Below, one piece after another: positions 14,929 to 24,216 of a stretch of 45,909 nucleotides of DNA. Where the stretch lies: positions 1-45,909 of the forward strand of contig CAKQTH010000010.1 in assembly GCA_934276635.1 (NCBI GenBank), given 5' to 3'. The stretch comes from an uncultured Alphaproteobacteria bacterium (GTDB taxonomy: Bacteria > Pseudomonadota > Alphaproteobacteria > RF32 > CAG-239). Both the position numbers and the translations under genes were made by a program. The number at the start of each line of letters is the position of its first letter. Within the stretch, counting starts at the first letter, position 1. The notes below the pieces were generated by a model, which was given only the letters and a program-made list of their open reading frames with translations, was not told the origin of the DNA and searched no databases.

Positions 14929-16839
14929 TTACATATTGATAATTCCACCCGGAATTCCAGGTAATTCTGTATTACCACCGCCGCCGGTTCCTCCAGGTCC
15001 TACAACCAATCCTCCTGTTGCACCACTTGAGCCTTTACTACAGCAGATATAATAACATCCGTTTCCGGCGTTATTAGTTCCACTTCCTGGGGCTGCATGT
15101 GCTACACAATCGCCTTTATCATATCTAGGTGATGTATGGTAAAAACAGGTTTTTCCGCTCGGAAACTTTGAAGAGTCCGCTGCCGGGCAGCTTTTTGGTG
15201 TTTCTGTTCCGCCGGTGCTTGTTGATACAAGTTTGTAACAGGTCAGGCCTCCGACAGTGGATGAATCGACTGTTTCACACTTTTTACCGGTTGTTGCACT
15301 GCAAGATTCCATATACTCGCTGTTATAATCGGAGCATTTTTTCTCTCCCTGACATTTTGCGGTATATTTCTCTTTGTCTGCACATTCGCAGCAATATGTG
15401 ACATCATTTCCGACAGTTTTGAATTCGCACTTTGCCAATTCTTCATATGTAACATCGCCGATTTCGGGTGTTTTAGGATCTGTAACCTGACTTGCATTAC
15501 AGAACGAGGAAGCCACGGTTACCCAGCTGCCGCCTCCGCTGCTTTTGCAGCATTCTGTCTGGTCTGTTGTATTGCTTCTTACTTTATAACACCATTCATA
15601 AGTAAAAGCTATATCAGTTCCTGATGGTATGGTTACGGCTTTTGCCTCTTTTATCAGCGAAATATTTTCAAACAAATTTGCGAAAAATGTTTTAATATTG
15701 TAGCTGTTTTCGGCCGAGCTGAGATAAGAAGATCTCTTCCAGTTAACCGGACATACTCCGCCGTCTTCTACTTTATAGCAGTTTTCACTGATATATTTGC
15801 AATATTTAGTCTGATTTATAATTTTATCTTTGCATGCATCGAGCGTCATACCGCCTTGAGCTGCGCAGGTATCCTTTTCTTTATAGCAGGTTTTTGCTGT
15901 ATCATTTGAAGCAGCAATTGTGTCGCATTCTTTTCCGCTCGGGCATGTTTTGTAATATCCGGTCGGACATGTTATATCAATTTTCTTAAAGCATTTTCTT
16001 GTGCCGGTCAAAGATTTATCAACTTCGGCACATGTTTGTGTTGCGCCTGCAACACTTTTACAAGAAGGTTCATCTGCATAGTATGAGCCGTATTCACCGC
16101 AGGTTTTTTCGCGGCATTTATAACATATTTTGAAAGTAGAGCCTGTATAATCGTACAAAGTCTTTGTATCTTCAGAAACATTGTTACCGCTGCATGAAAC
16201 CTGTGTATACGGAGATGCGCAGTTTGCAGTCGAATAATAGATGTTTCCGCTGCTGTCTTCGCATTTTCCGCCGAGTGTGTACCAGCTTTCGGTTTTATTG
16301 TTCAGCTTATAGGTATTACGGTCGCAGCTGCATTTTTCATACAGAGTTTCGGTCGCATTATAAAGCATTTTACAGCTGTCGCCGTCGGCTTTTGCACCTT
16401 CGAGACAAGATATTGCTTTTGTTCTTTTATCTTCTCTATAAACTATTCTAACTGAACCTGAAGAGTTCATTCCTTCATAATATTTATATATGTCTTTGCA
16501 TTTTTTATATGTGTAGTGAATACCTTCATCATCGTAACACTGCGGAGAAACTCCGTCGTATTTTTCGCCGACTTCACTTGCTTTTACAGGGAAAACGGAT
16601 TTTTTACATTGACATTTTTCATAGTAGTTTTTTCCGGCGCTGGTACATGATTTACCTACACCTTCTTTTGTTGCCGCATCACAATATTTGTAACCAAGTT
16701 TGGTACAATCTTTTGCTTCAACGGTTTGCCCGCAGTTGCCTCCTACAACAAAGCAAACACCTGCGTTGGCCGGGCTGCACCACAACGATAAGAATGCGGC
16801 TGCACAAAAAAGCCCGATAGACAGATTAAGCTTTTTCAT
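14929..16839 (-). CDS. Large cysteine-rich secreted protein, function unknown
   Basis: 636 residues with a clear signal peptide (MKKLNLSIGLFCAAAFLSLW, cleavage after PANA). I count 52 cysteines, 50 of them in the mature chain, spread to about residue 600. A loose repeat recurs: a C-rich segment ending YEKCQC or YEKCSC followed by a Tyr/Lys stretch, and later CYKEKDTC, CYKVEDGG and CYKL variants. The C-terminus turns Gly/Pro-rich (GGLVVGPGGTGGGG, then LPGIPGG). The density of cysteines suggests a disulfide-knotted surface or secreted protein needing a periplasmic oxidase. I recognise no named domain. AGGAG precedes the ATG, and a hairpin lies at 16868-16902 upstream. Confidence 0.75.
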   Translation of the reverse strand: MKKLNLSIGLFCAAAFLSLWCSPANAGVCFVVGGNCGQTVEAKDCTKLGYKYCDAATKEGVGKSCTSAGKNYYEKCQCKKSVFPVKASEVGEKYDGVSPQCYDDEGIHYTYKKCKDIYKYYEGMNSSGSVRIVYREDKRTKAISCLEGAKADGDSCKMLYNATETLYEKCSCDRNTYKLNNKTESWYTLGGKCEDSSGNIYYSTANCASPYTQVSCSGNNVSEDTKTLYDYTGSTFKICYKCREKTCGEYGSYYADEPSCKSVAGATQTCAEVDKSLTGTRKCFKKIDITCPTGYYKTCPSGKECDTIAASNDTAKTCYKEKDTCAAQGGMTLDACKDKIINQTKYCKYISENCYKVEDGGVCPVNWKRSSYLSSAENSYNIKTFFANLFENISLIKEAKAVTIPSGTDIAFTYEWCYKVRSNTTDQTECCKSSGGGSWVTVASSFCNASQVTDPKTPEIGDVTYEELAKCEFKTVGNDVTYCCECADKEKYTAKCQGEKKCSDYNSEYMESCSATTGKKCETVDSSTVGGLTCYKLVSTSTGGTETPKSCPAADSSKFPSGKTCFYHTSPRYDKGDCVAHAAPGSGTNNAGNGCYYICCSKGSSGATGGLVVGPGGTGGGGNTELPGIPGGIINM

Positions 16840-16867
16840 AATAAAACTCCTTGTATTTTATGCATAT

Positions 16868-16902
16868 AATACAGTAACCTATCATTGATAAGTTGCTGTA
16901 TT
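16868..16902. repeat. Inverted repeat upstream of the cysteine-rich gene
   Basis: AATACAGTAAC (16868-16878) pairs with GTTGCTGTATT (16892-16902) over 11 positions with one wobble, and the 13-nt centre contains a smaller TATCA-T-TGATA palindrome. No T-run follows on the reverse strand, so it is more likely an operator or 5'-leader structure for the gene at 14929-16839 than a terminator for the HAD gene. Confidence 0.4.
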
Positions 16903-16940
16903 ATAACTTGATTTTAGCATTAAAACAAGTGAATTTTTTG

Positions 16941-17609
16941 TTACATTTTTTCCAAAAAATTTTTGATGTCTGACATATGATAGAAAATATTTTTTATTCC
17001 GAGTTTTTTTATAGCCTCAAAATGCTTGTCATTTTGATACATCGGACTGCCGATAAAAGCAATTACGGTCATATTTGCGGCAATTGCGGCGGTCATTCCG
17101 GCAATGGAATCTTCAACCACAATACAGTTTTCAGGTTTATATCCCATAACTTTTGCCGCATACAAAAACAAATCAGGCGCTGGTTTTCCGTGTTTGACAT
17201 AATCTATCGTAAAAACTCTTTCTCTCGGAAAATATTTTTGAATTCCGACAGTCTTAATTTTTAAGTCAGTTTTGACTTTGCTGCCGCTGGTGGCGATGCA
17301 TTGCGCAAACTTTTTCATTTTGAAAATTTCTTCAATTCCGTCGGTCAGCTTAAAACCTGTTTTGGCGATTGCTTCCATATCTTTTTTATAGGCCGTATTC
17401 CAAAAATCTTCATCTGTTACGATTCCGAGTTTTTGCAAATCTTCCCGCTTTATGTTGTCGCTTTTTCCGCCCAGATGAAAGTTTGTAGTTTCAATATTCC
17501 ACCCAAGATTAAATCTTTCATTTAAAAGTTCCATTCTGTTTTTGAGCCAAATAATTTCCGTATCGGCGATAACACCATCAAAATCCCATATCAAAAGTTT
17601 GTCTTGCAT
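16941..17609 (-). CDS. HAD-superfamily hydrolase, beta-phosphoglucomutase/phosphatase-like
   Basis: 222 residues. HAD motif I is IWDFDGVIADTE (nucleophile and general-acid Asp), motif II is IATSGSK, motif III is the Lys in KHGKPAPDLF, and motif IV is VVEDSIAGMTAA. The cap between motifs I and II is alpha-helical (subclass C1). This subgroup dephosphorylates sugar phosphates or isomerises beta-glucose-1-phosphate; DGVIADTE is typical of pgmB/YieH-like members. The substrate is not predictable. AGG upstream of the ATG supports the start. Confidence 0.83.
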   Translation of the reverse strand: MQDKLLIWDFDGVIADTEIIWLKNRMELLNERFNLGWNIETTNFHLGGKSDNIKREDLQKLGIVTDEDFWNTAYKKDMEAIAKTGFKLTDGIEEIFKMKKFAQCIATSGSKVKTDLKIKTVGIQKYFPRERVFTIDYVKHGKPAPDLFLYAAKVMGYKPENCIVVEDSIAGMTAAIAANMTVIAFIGSPMYQNDKHFEAIKKLGIKNIFYHMSDIKNFLEKM

Positions 17610-17784
17610 TTTTACCTCTAAAAAATCGACCTTGTATAAAGACCGTACAATAACCTAATTTAAATTTTATAATACTTTATTAATAAAAACACCAAAAACT
17701 TCTCAGCGGGCAAAAAATCGGCTTTATTTACGCTTGCAAGATTTTTATTTTCAGAATATATAATTTATGCATGGAGAATAAATA

Positions 17785-19131
17785 ATGGATAACAGAACAA
17801 TTTTTGCCTTGTCGACGGTTTATGGAAAATCCGGCGTGGCCGTAATCAGAATTTCGGGAAAAGACGCAATAAAAGCGGTTGAACAATTAAGTGATATAAA
17901 TATTGATAATATTAGGCCGCGTTATGCTTATTTTACTAAAATATATGAAATAGGAAAAATTGATACGATTGATAATGCCCTTCTCCTTTATTTTAAGGCT
18001 CCGCATTCGTTTAACGGCGAAGATATTATAGAAATTCAGTCGCATGGTTCAAAAGCGGTAATTACTCAGATTTTGGATAATCTGGGCAAAATAAAAGGCT
18101 TCAGAATGGCTGAGCCCGGAGAATTTTCAAAACGCGCGTTTTATAACGGAAAAATGGACTTGACACAGGCTGAAGGTTTGGCAGATTTGATTGATGCCGA
18201 AACAAAAGAACAGCAGAGATATGCAGTTCGCCAAATGGAAGGAAATCTGCGCAATTTGTATACTTCATGGCGTGAAAGTCTGGTTAAGGTTTTGGCTCAT
18301 CTTGAAGCATACATAGATTTTCCTGATGAAAATATTCCGGACGATGTTTGTATAAAACTTTTGAACACTGTATTTAAAGTTGAAAAAGAAATAGAAGAGC
18401 ATCTTTCGGATAATAAAAACAGCGAACGAATTCGCGATGGTTTCAAAATTGTGATAATCGGCCGGCCAAACGCCGGAAAATCAAGCTTGATTAATGCGAT
18501 TGTTAAGCGCGATGCAGTTATTGTTTCCGATATTGCCGGAACAACCAGAGATGCCATAGATTTGCATTTTGATTTAGGTGGATATCCTCTTATTATAACA
18601 GATACTGCCGGATTGCGCAATAAAACAAATGATATTATAGAGGCAAAAGGTATAGAAATCGCTCGTAAAAAAATCAAAGATGCTGATTTGATTTTTGCTT
18701 TGTATGATGCTCAAATTGAGGATAAATCTGTTTTTGCCGATATAATAAAAGAATCTGAAAACGATGTGTTATATATTGCAAATAAATGTGATAAATTAAC
18801 AAATGAACAATGTTCAAATATTAAAAAAACGGCAGATGCCGCAATTTCGGCAAAAAATAATCTCGGAATTGATAATCTGTTATCTAAAACTTTGTGTTAT
18901 ATAAAGCAAAACTTTTCAGTAGGGAATAGTGCGGTTATTACCCGTCAGAGATATCGTGAGGCGTTGGTTGAGGCTGTTGAAAATTTGAAGCAGTTTAATC
19001 TTGATAAAGATATAGAGCTTGCTGCTGAAGATATTCGTATGGCAGTCCGCGCAATCGGAAAAATTACCGGAAAAGTCGAAGTTGAAGAAATTCTGGATAA
19101 AATTTTCGGTGATTTTTGTATCGGAAAATAG
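17785..19131 (+). CDS. mnmE: tRNA uridine-5-carboxymethylaminomethyl modification GTPase MnmE
   Basis: 448 residues. The N-terminal tetrahydrofolate-binding domain (1-118) is followed by a helical domain and an inserted G domain: G1 GRPNAGKSS (226-234), GTTRD (252-256), DTAG (273-276), NKCD (333-336). It ends FCIGK, the conserved C-x-G-K tail with the catalytic Cys. With MnmG it modifies U34 of certain tRNAs. GGAG precedes the ATG. mnmG follows after 72 nt. Confidence 0.96.
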   Translation: MDNRTIFALSTVYGKSGVAVIRISGKDAIKAVEQLSDINIDNIRPRYAYFTKIYEIGKIDTIDNALLLYFKAPHSFNGEDIIEIQSHGSKAVITQILDNLGKIKGFRMAEPGEFSKRAFYNGKMDLTQAEGLADLIDAETKEQQRYAVRQMEGNLRNLYTSWRESLVKVLAHLEAYIDFPDENIPDDVCIKLLNTVFKVEKEIEEHLSDNKNSERIRDGFKIVIIGRPNAGKSSLINAIVKRDAVIVSDIAGTTRDAIDLHFDLGGYPLIITDTAGLRNKTNDIIEAKGIEIARKKIKDADLIFALYDAQIEDKSVFADIIKESENDVLYIANKCDKLTNEQCSNIKKTADAAISAKNNLGIDNLLSKTLCYIKQNFSVGNSAVITRQRYREALVEAVENLKQFNLDKDIELAAEDIRMAVRAIGKITGKVEVEEILDKIFGDFCIGK

Positions 19132-19203
19132 AAATAAAAACTTCTTGATTGTCAAAAGAAAAAATAATAATATCGCCGCAAAAGAATCAATAAGGCGATA
19201 AAA

Positions 19204-21054
19204 ATGCAAACAGATAAATATGATGTGATTGTAATCGGCGGCGGACATGCAGGTTGTGAGGCATGTGCCGCAGCTGCCAGAACCGGTGCAAAAACTGCTC
19301 TTGTTACCCACAAAATTTCTACAATCGGCGAAATGTCGTGCAATCCGGCAATCGGCGGACTCGGCAAAGGTCATTTGGTGCGTGAAATTGATGCACTTGA
19401 CGGTTTGATGGGGAGCGTTGCCGACAAAGGCGGCATACAATTCAGAATGCTTAATTCTTCCAAAGGTCCGGCGGTCAGAGGTCCGCGAGCTCAGGAAGAC
19501 AGGAATTTATATAAAAAATATATGCTGCAAGCCTTAACTGAACAGGATAATTTGGATATTATCGAAGCTGCGGCGGAAGGTTTGATTTTTGACAATGACA
19601 GAGTTTGCGGCGTTATTTTGGCGGACGGAAGAAAAATTGCGGCAAAATCTGTTGTGCTGACTTCCGGAACATTTTTGAACGGTGTTATGTTCGTCGGTCA
19701 TTCTACTACTGAAGGCGGCAGAATCGGCGATGTTACCTGTCACGGAATTACCCCTTATCTGAAAGAGAAAGGTTTGAAAGTCGGAAGACTGAAAACCGGA
19801 ACTCCGGCCAGATTGAATGCGGATACGATAAATTGGGATATATTGGAAACTCAAAGCGGTGATGACAAGATAATTCCGTTTTCTTATCTGACCAAAGAAA
19901 TAACCAATCCGCAGGTTTGCTGTCATATAACATATACAAACGAGCAGACGCATAAAATTATTCGCGATAATTTTGAAAAATGTGCGTTGTTTTCCGGATT
20001 GATTAAAGGCGTCGGGCCAAGATATTGTCCGAGTATAGAAGACAAGCTTGTAAAATTTGCCGACCGAACATCTCATCAGATTTTTTTGGAGCCTGAGGGT
20101 TTAAATTCTAAGGTTATTTATCCGAACGGTATTTCAACTTCATTGCCGGCAGATGTGCAGGAACAATTTATTCACACAATAAAAGGGCTGGAAAATGTTG
20201 AAATTTTGCGTTATGCATATGCTATCGAATATGACTATGTTGATCCGCAAGAGTTAAATAACCGCCTTGAGTGCAAAAAAATCGGCGGACTGTTTTTGGC
20301 CGGACAAATAAACGGAACAACTGGATATGAAGAGGCTGCGGCTCAAGGTTTGATTGCCGGTGTGAACGCTGCTTTATCTGCGCTTGAAACCGGAAAAACT
20401 TTTATGATTGACCGCAGTGAAGGTTATATCGGCGTGATGATAGACGACCTTATTACCAAAGGCGTTGATGAACCGTACAGAATGTTTACATCTCGTTCCG
20501 AATATCGTTTGTTACTCAGAGCTGATAATGCGGATATGCGGTTGACGCAAAAAGGATATGATGCCGGCTGCGTCGGAAAATATCGATACAAAATTTTCAA
20601 AGAAAAATATGACAATTTGCAAAAATATACCGAACTTTGCCATAATCTTTTTGTAAAACACAGTGAGCTTTCGTCTTTTGGAATTGATGTTAAGCAGGAC
20701 GGGACAAAAAGAACCGCGTTTAACCTGATGAGTTATGACAATGTTTCACATGAAACAATTTGCAAAATATGGTCTGAATTGAAAGAGATACCTGATGATA
20801 TTTATGAAGAAATTGAAATTGAGGCAAAATATTCGGGCTATTTGAAACGGCAGCTGAATGATATTGAACTGTTCAAAAAAGATGAAAATCTGAAAATCAG
20901 AGAAGATATTGATTATAGTAAAATCGGCGGACTTTCCAGAGAAATGGTTGCAAAGTTGTCAAAAGTCAGACCTTCAACAATCGGCGAAGCTTCTAGAATA
21001 TCGGGAGTAACTCCGGCAGCAGTAGCAGCTTTGCTCGGATATATCAAAAAATAG
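19204..21054 (+). CDS. mnmG: tRNA uridine-5-carboxymethylaminomethyl modification enzyme MnmG (GidA)
   Basis: 616 residues, full length. The Rossmann FAD loop is VIGGGHAGCEA, then SCNPAIGGLGKGHLVREIDA, GTFLNGVMF, and the second signature TGTPARLN. The C-terminal helical domain binds MnmE and tRNA. FAD-dependent partner of MnmE in wobble-uridine modification. A parS-like site (20742-20757) is embedded in the coding sequence, where it encodes NVSHET. Confidence 0.97.
   Translation: MQTDKYDVIVIGGGHAGCEACAAAARTGAKTALVTHKISTIGEMSCNPAIGGLGKGHLVREIDALDGLMGSVADKGGIQFRMLNSSKGPAVRGPRAQEDRNLYKKYMLQALTEQDNLDIIEAAAEGLIFDNDRVCGVILADGRKIAAKSVVLTSGTFLNGVMFVGHSTTEGGRIGDVTCHGITPYLKEKGLKVGRLKTGTPARLNADTINWDILETQSGDDKIIPFSYLTKEITNPQVCCHITYTNEQTHKIIRDNFEKCALFSGLIKGVGPRYCPSIEDKLVKFADRTSHQIFLEPEGLNSKVIYPNGISTSLPADVQEQFIHTIKGLENVEILRYAYAIEYDYVDPQELNNRLECKKIGGLFLAGQINGTTGYEEAAAQGLIAGVNAALSALETGKTFMIDRSEGYIGVMIDDLITKGVDEPYRMFTSRSEYRLLLRADNADMRLTQKGYDAGCVGKYRYKIFKEKYDNLQKYTELCHNLFVKHSELSSFGIDVKQDGTKRTAFNLMSYDNVSHETICKIWSELKEIPDDIYEEIEIEAKYSGYLKRQLNDIELFKKDENLKIREDIDYSKIGGLSREMVAKLSKVRPSTIGEASRISGVTPAAVAALLGYIKK
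20742..20757. promoter_or_regulatory. parS-like ParB-binding site 1, inside mnmG
   Basis: TGTTTCACATGAAACA: 15 of 16 positions match the consensus parS TGTTTCACGTGAAACA; only one central base differs. It lies about 1.8 kb upstream of parA. An identical copy is in rsmG. Confidence 0.8.
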
Positions 21055-21061
21055 GCTGACT

Positions 21062-21895
21062 ATGCAGAACTTCAGTTATCATACCCACACAAATATTTCC
21101 GACGGCAAAAATACCATAGAAGAAATGGTTGCAAAGGCTGTTGATTTAGGCTGGAAAGAAATCGGAATATCCAATCATCTGATTGTACATAAAGACATAA
21201 AATTGTCGACAGGTTATATTCAGTATCAGGATTCCAGAAAAATGAAATCATCAACATTTGCCGAGGCTTATGAAAGACTTGCTCCGAGTGCCGAAAAAAT
21301 ATACAACGCGGCTGACAAATACGGCATAAAAGCCTATGTTGGTTATGAAGTTGATTATTTTGATTATGCCGGTTGGGAAGATGAGCTAAGGGAGTTTTTA
21401 TCAAAAATAGAATATGATTATCTGATAAGCGGAAACCACTGTTTTTGTGATAAGGAAATAAACGGCGTTCAAAAAGTTTATGATATATGTCAGAATATGC
21501 CGGCTGAAATTATGCTTAATCTTGAATGGTATATTAAAAATCATTTCAATACGATAGCAAAAGCCGTCAACAGCGGATTGTTCGATTTTTTGGCTCATTT
21601 TGATTATGTTAAAAAGATTACCGGAAGTGAAAAATATAAGCTTGTTGATGCTGAACAAAATGTGGTTAAAGCGTTGAAAAATACCGGAACTGCCTGTGAA
21701 ATAAGCACAAAAGGTCTGCGCCGTGTCGGAGAATTTTATCCGTCTGATGAAATTTTGCAGATGTTGGTCAAAAACAATATTCCGATGCTTATAAGCGACG
21801 ATGCGCATTGTGTTTCGGAGCTTGGTTACGCTTTTGACAAAGCTGAGGAAAAATTGTATGAAGTCGGTTGCAAAAACAGGTTTCATTTAAAATAG
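21062..21895 (+). CDS. PHP-domain phosphoesterase, histidinol-phosphatase-like
   Basis: 277 residues. PHP motif I YHTHTNISDGKNTIEEMV is at the N-terminus, followed by GISNHL, VGYEVDYF, ISGNHCF (motif III), DFLAHFDYV (motif III/IV) and ISDDAHC near the C-terminus, which together form a tri-metal site. This resembles HisK-type histidinol phosphatases, but no his genes are nearby, so the substrate is open. It is inserted between mnmG (7 nt upstream) and rsmG, probably in the same transcript. Confidence 0.83.
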   Translation: MQNFSYHTHTNISDGKNTIEEMVAKAVDLGWKEIGISNHLIVHKDIKLSTGYIQYQDSRKMKSSTFAEAYERLAPSAEKIYNAADKYGIKAYVGYEVDYFDYAGWEDELREFLSKIEYDYLISGNHCFCDKEINGVQKVYDICQNMPAEIMLNLEWYIKNHFNTIAKAVNSGLFDFLAHFDYVKKITGSEKYKLVDAEQNVVKALKNTGTACEISTKGLRRVGEFYPSDEILQMLVKNNIPMLISDDAHCVSELGYAFDKAEEKLYEVGCKNRFHLK

Positions 21896-21953
21896 TGTTC
21901 ATAACTTTTGAATCTTCTTTTGAAAAATTTGTACTGTGAGTTATAAAAACAAT

Positions 21954-22571
21954 ATGGAAAATTTTATCGAAAAATATAATGTTTCACATGAAACATTCGA
22001 CAGACTGCAAAAATATCTGAGCTTGTTGAACGAGTGGCAGGCAAAGTTTAATCTTGTCAGTAAAAATTCTCTACCCGATGCTTGGAACAGACATTTTGAA
22101 GACTCCGCACAGCTGTACGAATATTTGCCGGAAAATGCTGAAATTGTGTATGATTTCGGTTCCGGAGCCGGCTTTCCGGCTTTGGTACTGGCAGCGATTG
22201 CAAAAGAAAAAAATCCGCATATGAGTTTTGTTTTGTTTGAAAGTATCGGCAAAAAAAGCTTGTTTTTGAACACTGTTATAAATGAGTTCGGATTGAATGC
22301 AAAGGTTATAAACGGCAGGATAGAATTGCAAAAAATGCCAAAAGCAGATGTGATAACCGCAAGGGCTCTCGGTTCGCTTGATAAACTGTTGGAATATGCT
22401 CAAAATTTTTGCAAAAATGATACGGTTTGTATATTTCCGAAAGGAAAAAGTTTTGAAGAAGAAATTATCGACGCACAAAGAAAATGGAGATTTTCTTGCG
22501 AAATTAAGCAAAATAAAGTTTGTTCGGACGGCGTGATTTTGTATATCTCAAAAATACGGAGAAAAAAATGA
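21954..22571 (+). CDS. rsmG: 16S rRNA (guanine-N7)-methyltransferase RsmG (GidB)
   Basis: 205 residues from ATG 21954. A GTG 18 nt upstream is the alternative; neither has a clear ribosome site. Motifs: LSLLNEWQAKFNLVSKNSLP, RHFEDSAQLYEYLP, DFGSGAGFPALVLA (SAM-binding glycine loop), then ITARALGSLDKLLEYA. It methylates G527 of 16S rRNA. A parS-like site is at 21980-21995, encoding NVSHET as in mnmG. The stop overlaps the parA start as ATGA. Confidence 0.94.
   Translation: MENFIEKYNVSHETFDRLQKYLSLLNEWQAKFNLVSKNSLPDAWNRHFEDSAQLYEYLPENAEIVYDFGSGAGFPALVLAAIAKEKNPHMSFVLFESIGKKSLFLNTVINEFGLNAKVINGRIELQKMPKADVITARALGSLDKLLEYAQNFCKNDTVCIFPKGKSFEEEIIDAQRKWRFSCEIKQNKVCSDGVILYISKIRRKK
21980..21995. promoter_or_regulatory. 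parS-like ParB-binding site 2, inside rsmG
   Basis: TGTTTCACATGAAACA, identical to the copy in mnmG 1.24 kb upstream and one base from consensus parS. It is about 570 nt upstream of the parA start and 10.5 kb from the putative oriC, as expected for a centromere. Confidence 0.8.
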
Positions 22572-23341
22572 CCAAAATAATCTCTATTGCAAACAGAAAA
22601 GGCGGTGTCGGCAAAACCACAACGGCCATAAATATTGCAACCGCGCTTGCTGCTGTCGGTAAAAAAGTTTTGGTTGTCGATTTGGATCCGCAAGGCAATG
22701 CCACAACATCAATGGGCGTTCAAAAAACAGACAGTTTGGTTTCTTTGTATGATGTTATTTGCGGGGATAAAACCGCAGAACAGGCAATCTTAAAAACAGA
22801 AGTCCCGAACTTTTTTATTTTGCCGGCGTCTGCCGATTTGGCCGGTGCGGAAATTGAGCTGATTGATGTTGAAAAAAGAGAATATTTATTGAAAAAAAAG
22901 CTGGCCGAAGCGGCGAAAAAATTTCAGTATATTTTTATAGATTGCCCTCCATCGCTCAATTTGTTGACCATAAATGCACTTTGCACTTCAAATGGTGTGA
23001 TTGTTCCGCTTCAATGTGAATTTTTGGCGCTAGAAGGCTTGACCGATTTGCTCAGAAACATCAACAAAATCAAAAAACATTTTAATCCATCGCTGGATTT
23101 GGACGGCATTGTTTTGACAATGTACGACAAAAGAAATAATCTTTCGCAAATGGTAGAAAAAGATGTGCGGAAATATTTCGGCTCAAGAGTTTATGAAACG
23201 GTGATTCCGCGCAATGTGCGTGTTTCTGAGGCTCCGTCGCACGGAAAACCGATACTGATTTATGATTTCAAATGCGTTGGAGCGCAGGCTTATATCAGTT
23301 TGGCTAGAGAGATTTTGAAAAAGGAGAAAAACAAACAATGA
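22568..23341 (+). CDS. parA: Chromosome-partitioning ATPase ParA (Soj)
   Basis: 257 residues from ATG 22568 (GGAG upstream, ATGA overlap with rsmG), giving the typical start MTKIISIANRKGGVGKTTTA with the deviant Walker A at 11-18. Also VDLDPQGNATTSMG, IDCPPSLNLLTINAL (Walker B) and PRNVRVSEAPSHGKP. ParA binds DNA nonspecifically as an ATP dimer and moves ParB-parS complexes. ATGA overlap with parB. Confidence 0.96.
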   Translation: MTKIISIANRKGGVGKTTTAINIATALAAVGKKVLVVDLDPQGNATTSMGVQKTDSLVSLYDVICGDKTAEQAILKTEVPNFFILPASADLAGAEIELIDVEKREYLLKKKLAEAAKKFQYIFIDCPPSLNLLTINALCTSNGVIVPLQCEFLALEGLTDLLRNINKIKKHFNPSLDLDGIVLTMYDKRNNLSQMVEKDVRKYFGSRVYETVIPRNVRVSEAPSHGKPILIYDFKCVGAQAYISLAREILKKEKNKQ

Positions 23342-24204
23342 ACGATACAAAGAAAAAAGGATTAGGTCGGGGGCTTGACGCCTTGCTCGGAAATGAAAAT
23401 TTTGATTTTTTGAACGAGGGCGAAATGCCGCAAAAATCTGATGACCTGGTTGATATAAATTTGTTGTTTCCGAGTCCTTTTCAGCCGCGAAAAGATTTTG
23501 ATATACAAGCACTTAATTCTCTTGTGGATTCGATTCGCGAAAAGGGAATTCTGCAACCTCTGCTTGTTCGCAAAAACGGTGATAAATTTGAGATTATTGC
23601 CGGTGAACGGCGTTACAAAGCCGCAAAAATCGCTGGGATAAATATGCTTCCGGTGATTATAAAGGATATTGACGACAAAGAGGCTTTAGAAATTGCGCTG
23701 ATAGAAAATATTATGCGCGAAAATCTTTCTCCGATAGAAGAAGCTGAAGGTTATGCCCGCCTGATGAACGAGTTTTCGCATACACAGGAAGCTTTGTCTC
23801 AGGTTATCGGAAAATCGCGTAGCCAGGTTGCAAACACTTTGCGTCTGCTCAATCTTCCTGACAGTGTAAAGCAGATGCTACGGGAAAATAAACTTTCGGC
23901 AGGACATGCAAAAATGCTGGTCGGTTTGGATAATGCCGAAGAGTTGGCTCAAAAAATCGTGAATGACGGGCTAAGCGTACGACAGATCGAAAAACTGGTT
24001 GCAAAACAGAAAAATCCGACACCTTCAAAAAAGATATCATCAATAAAAAGTCCGGAATTTTTTGAGCTTGAACAAGACCTGTACAAAAGTTGTGGTTTAC
24101 AAGTCAAAATTTGTCCTAGCAAAAAAGGAAGCGGTAGTGTATCAATAAAATATGATTCGATTGCTCAATTAGAAAAAATTGTAGAACTTTTGGAAACTAA
24201 ATAA
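23338..24204 (+). CDS. parB: Chromosome-partitioning protein ParB (Spo0J), CTPase
   Basis: 288 residues. It starts with the ParA-stimulating segment KKGLGRGLDALLG (6-18). The CTP-binding ParB/Srx domain includes PRKDFD, RVRKNG-like QPLLVRKNG and GERRYKAA (89-96). The helix-turn-helix HTQEALSQVIGKSRSQVANT lies near 148-167, and a C-terminal dimerisation region follows. ParB loads at parS and spreads as a clamp; two parS-like sites lie in mnmG and rsmG. Confidence 0.96.
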   Translation: MNDTKKKGLGRGLDALLGNENFDFLNEGEMPQKSDDLVDINLLFPSPFQPRKDFDIQALNSLVDSIREKGILQPLLVRKNGDKFEIIAGERRYKAAKIAGINMLPVIIKDIDDKEALEIALIENIMRENLSPIEEAEGYARLMNEFSHTQEALSQVIGKSRSQVANTLRLLNLPDSVKQMLRENKLSAGHAKMLVGLDNAEELAQKIVNDGLSVRQIEKLVAKQKNPTPSKKISSIKSPEFFELEQDLYKSCGLQVKICPSKKGSGSVSIKYDSIAQLEKIVELLETK

Positions 24205-24216
24205 GGGGGTTTAAAA

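Noticed and set aside
16868..16902. Hairpin as terminator of the HAD gene
   Set aside because: No T-run follows on the reverse strand; listed as an inverted repeat instead.
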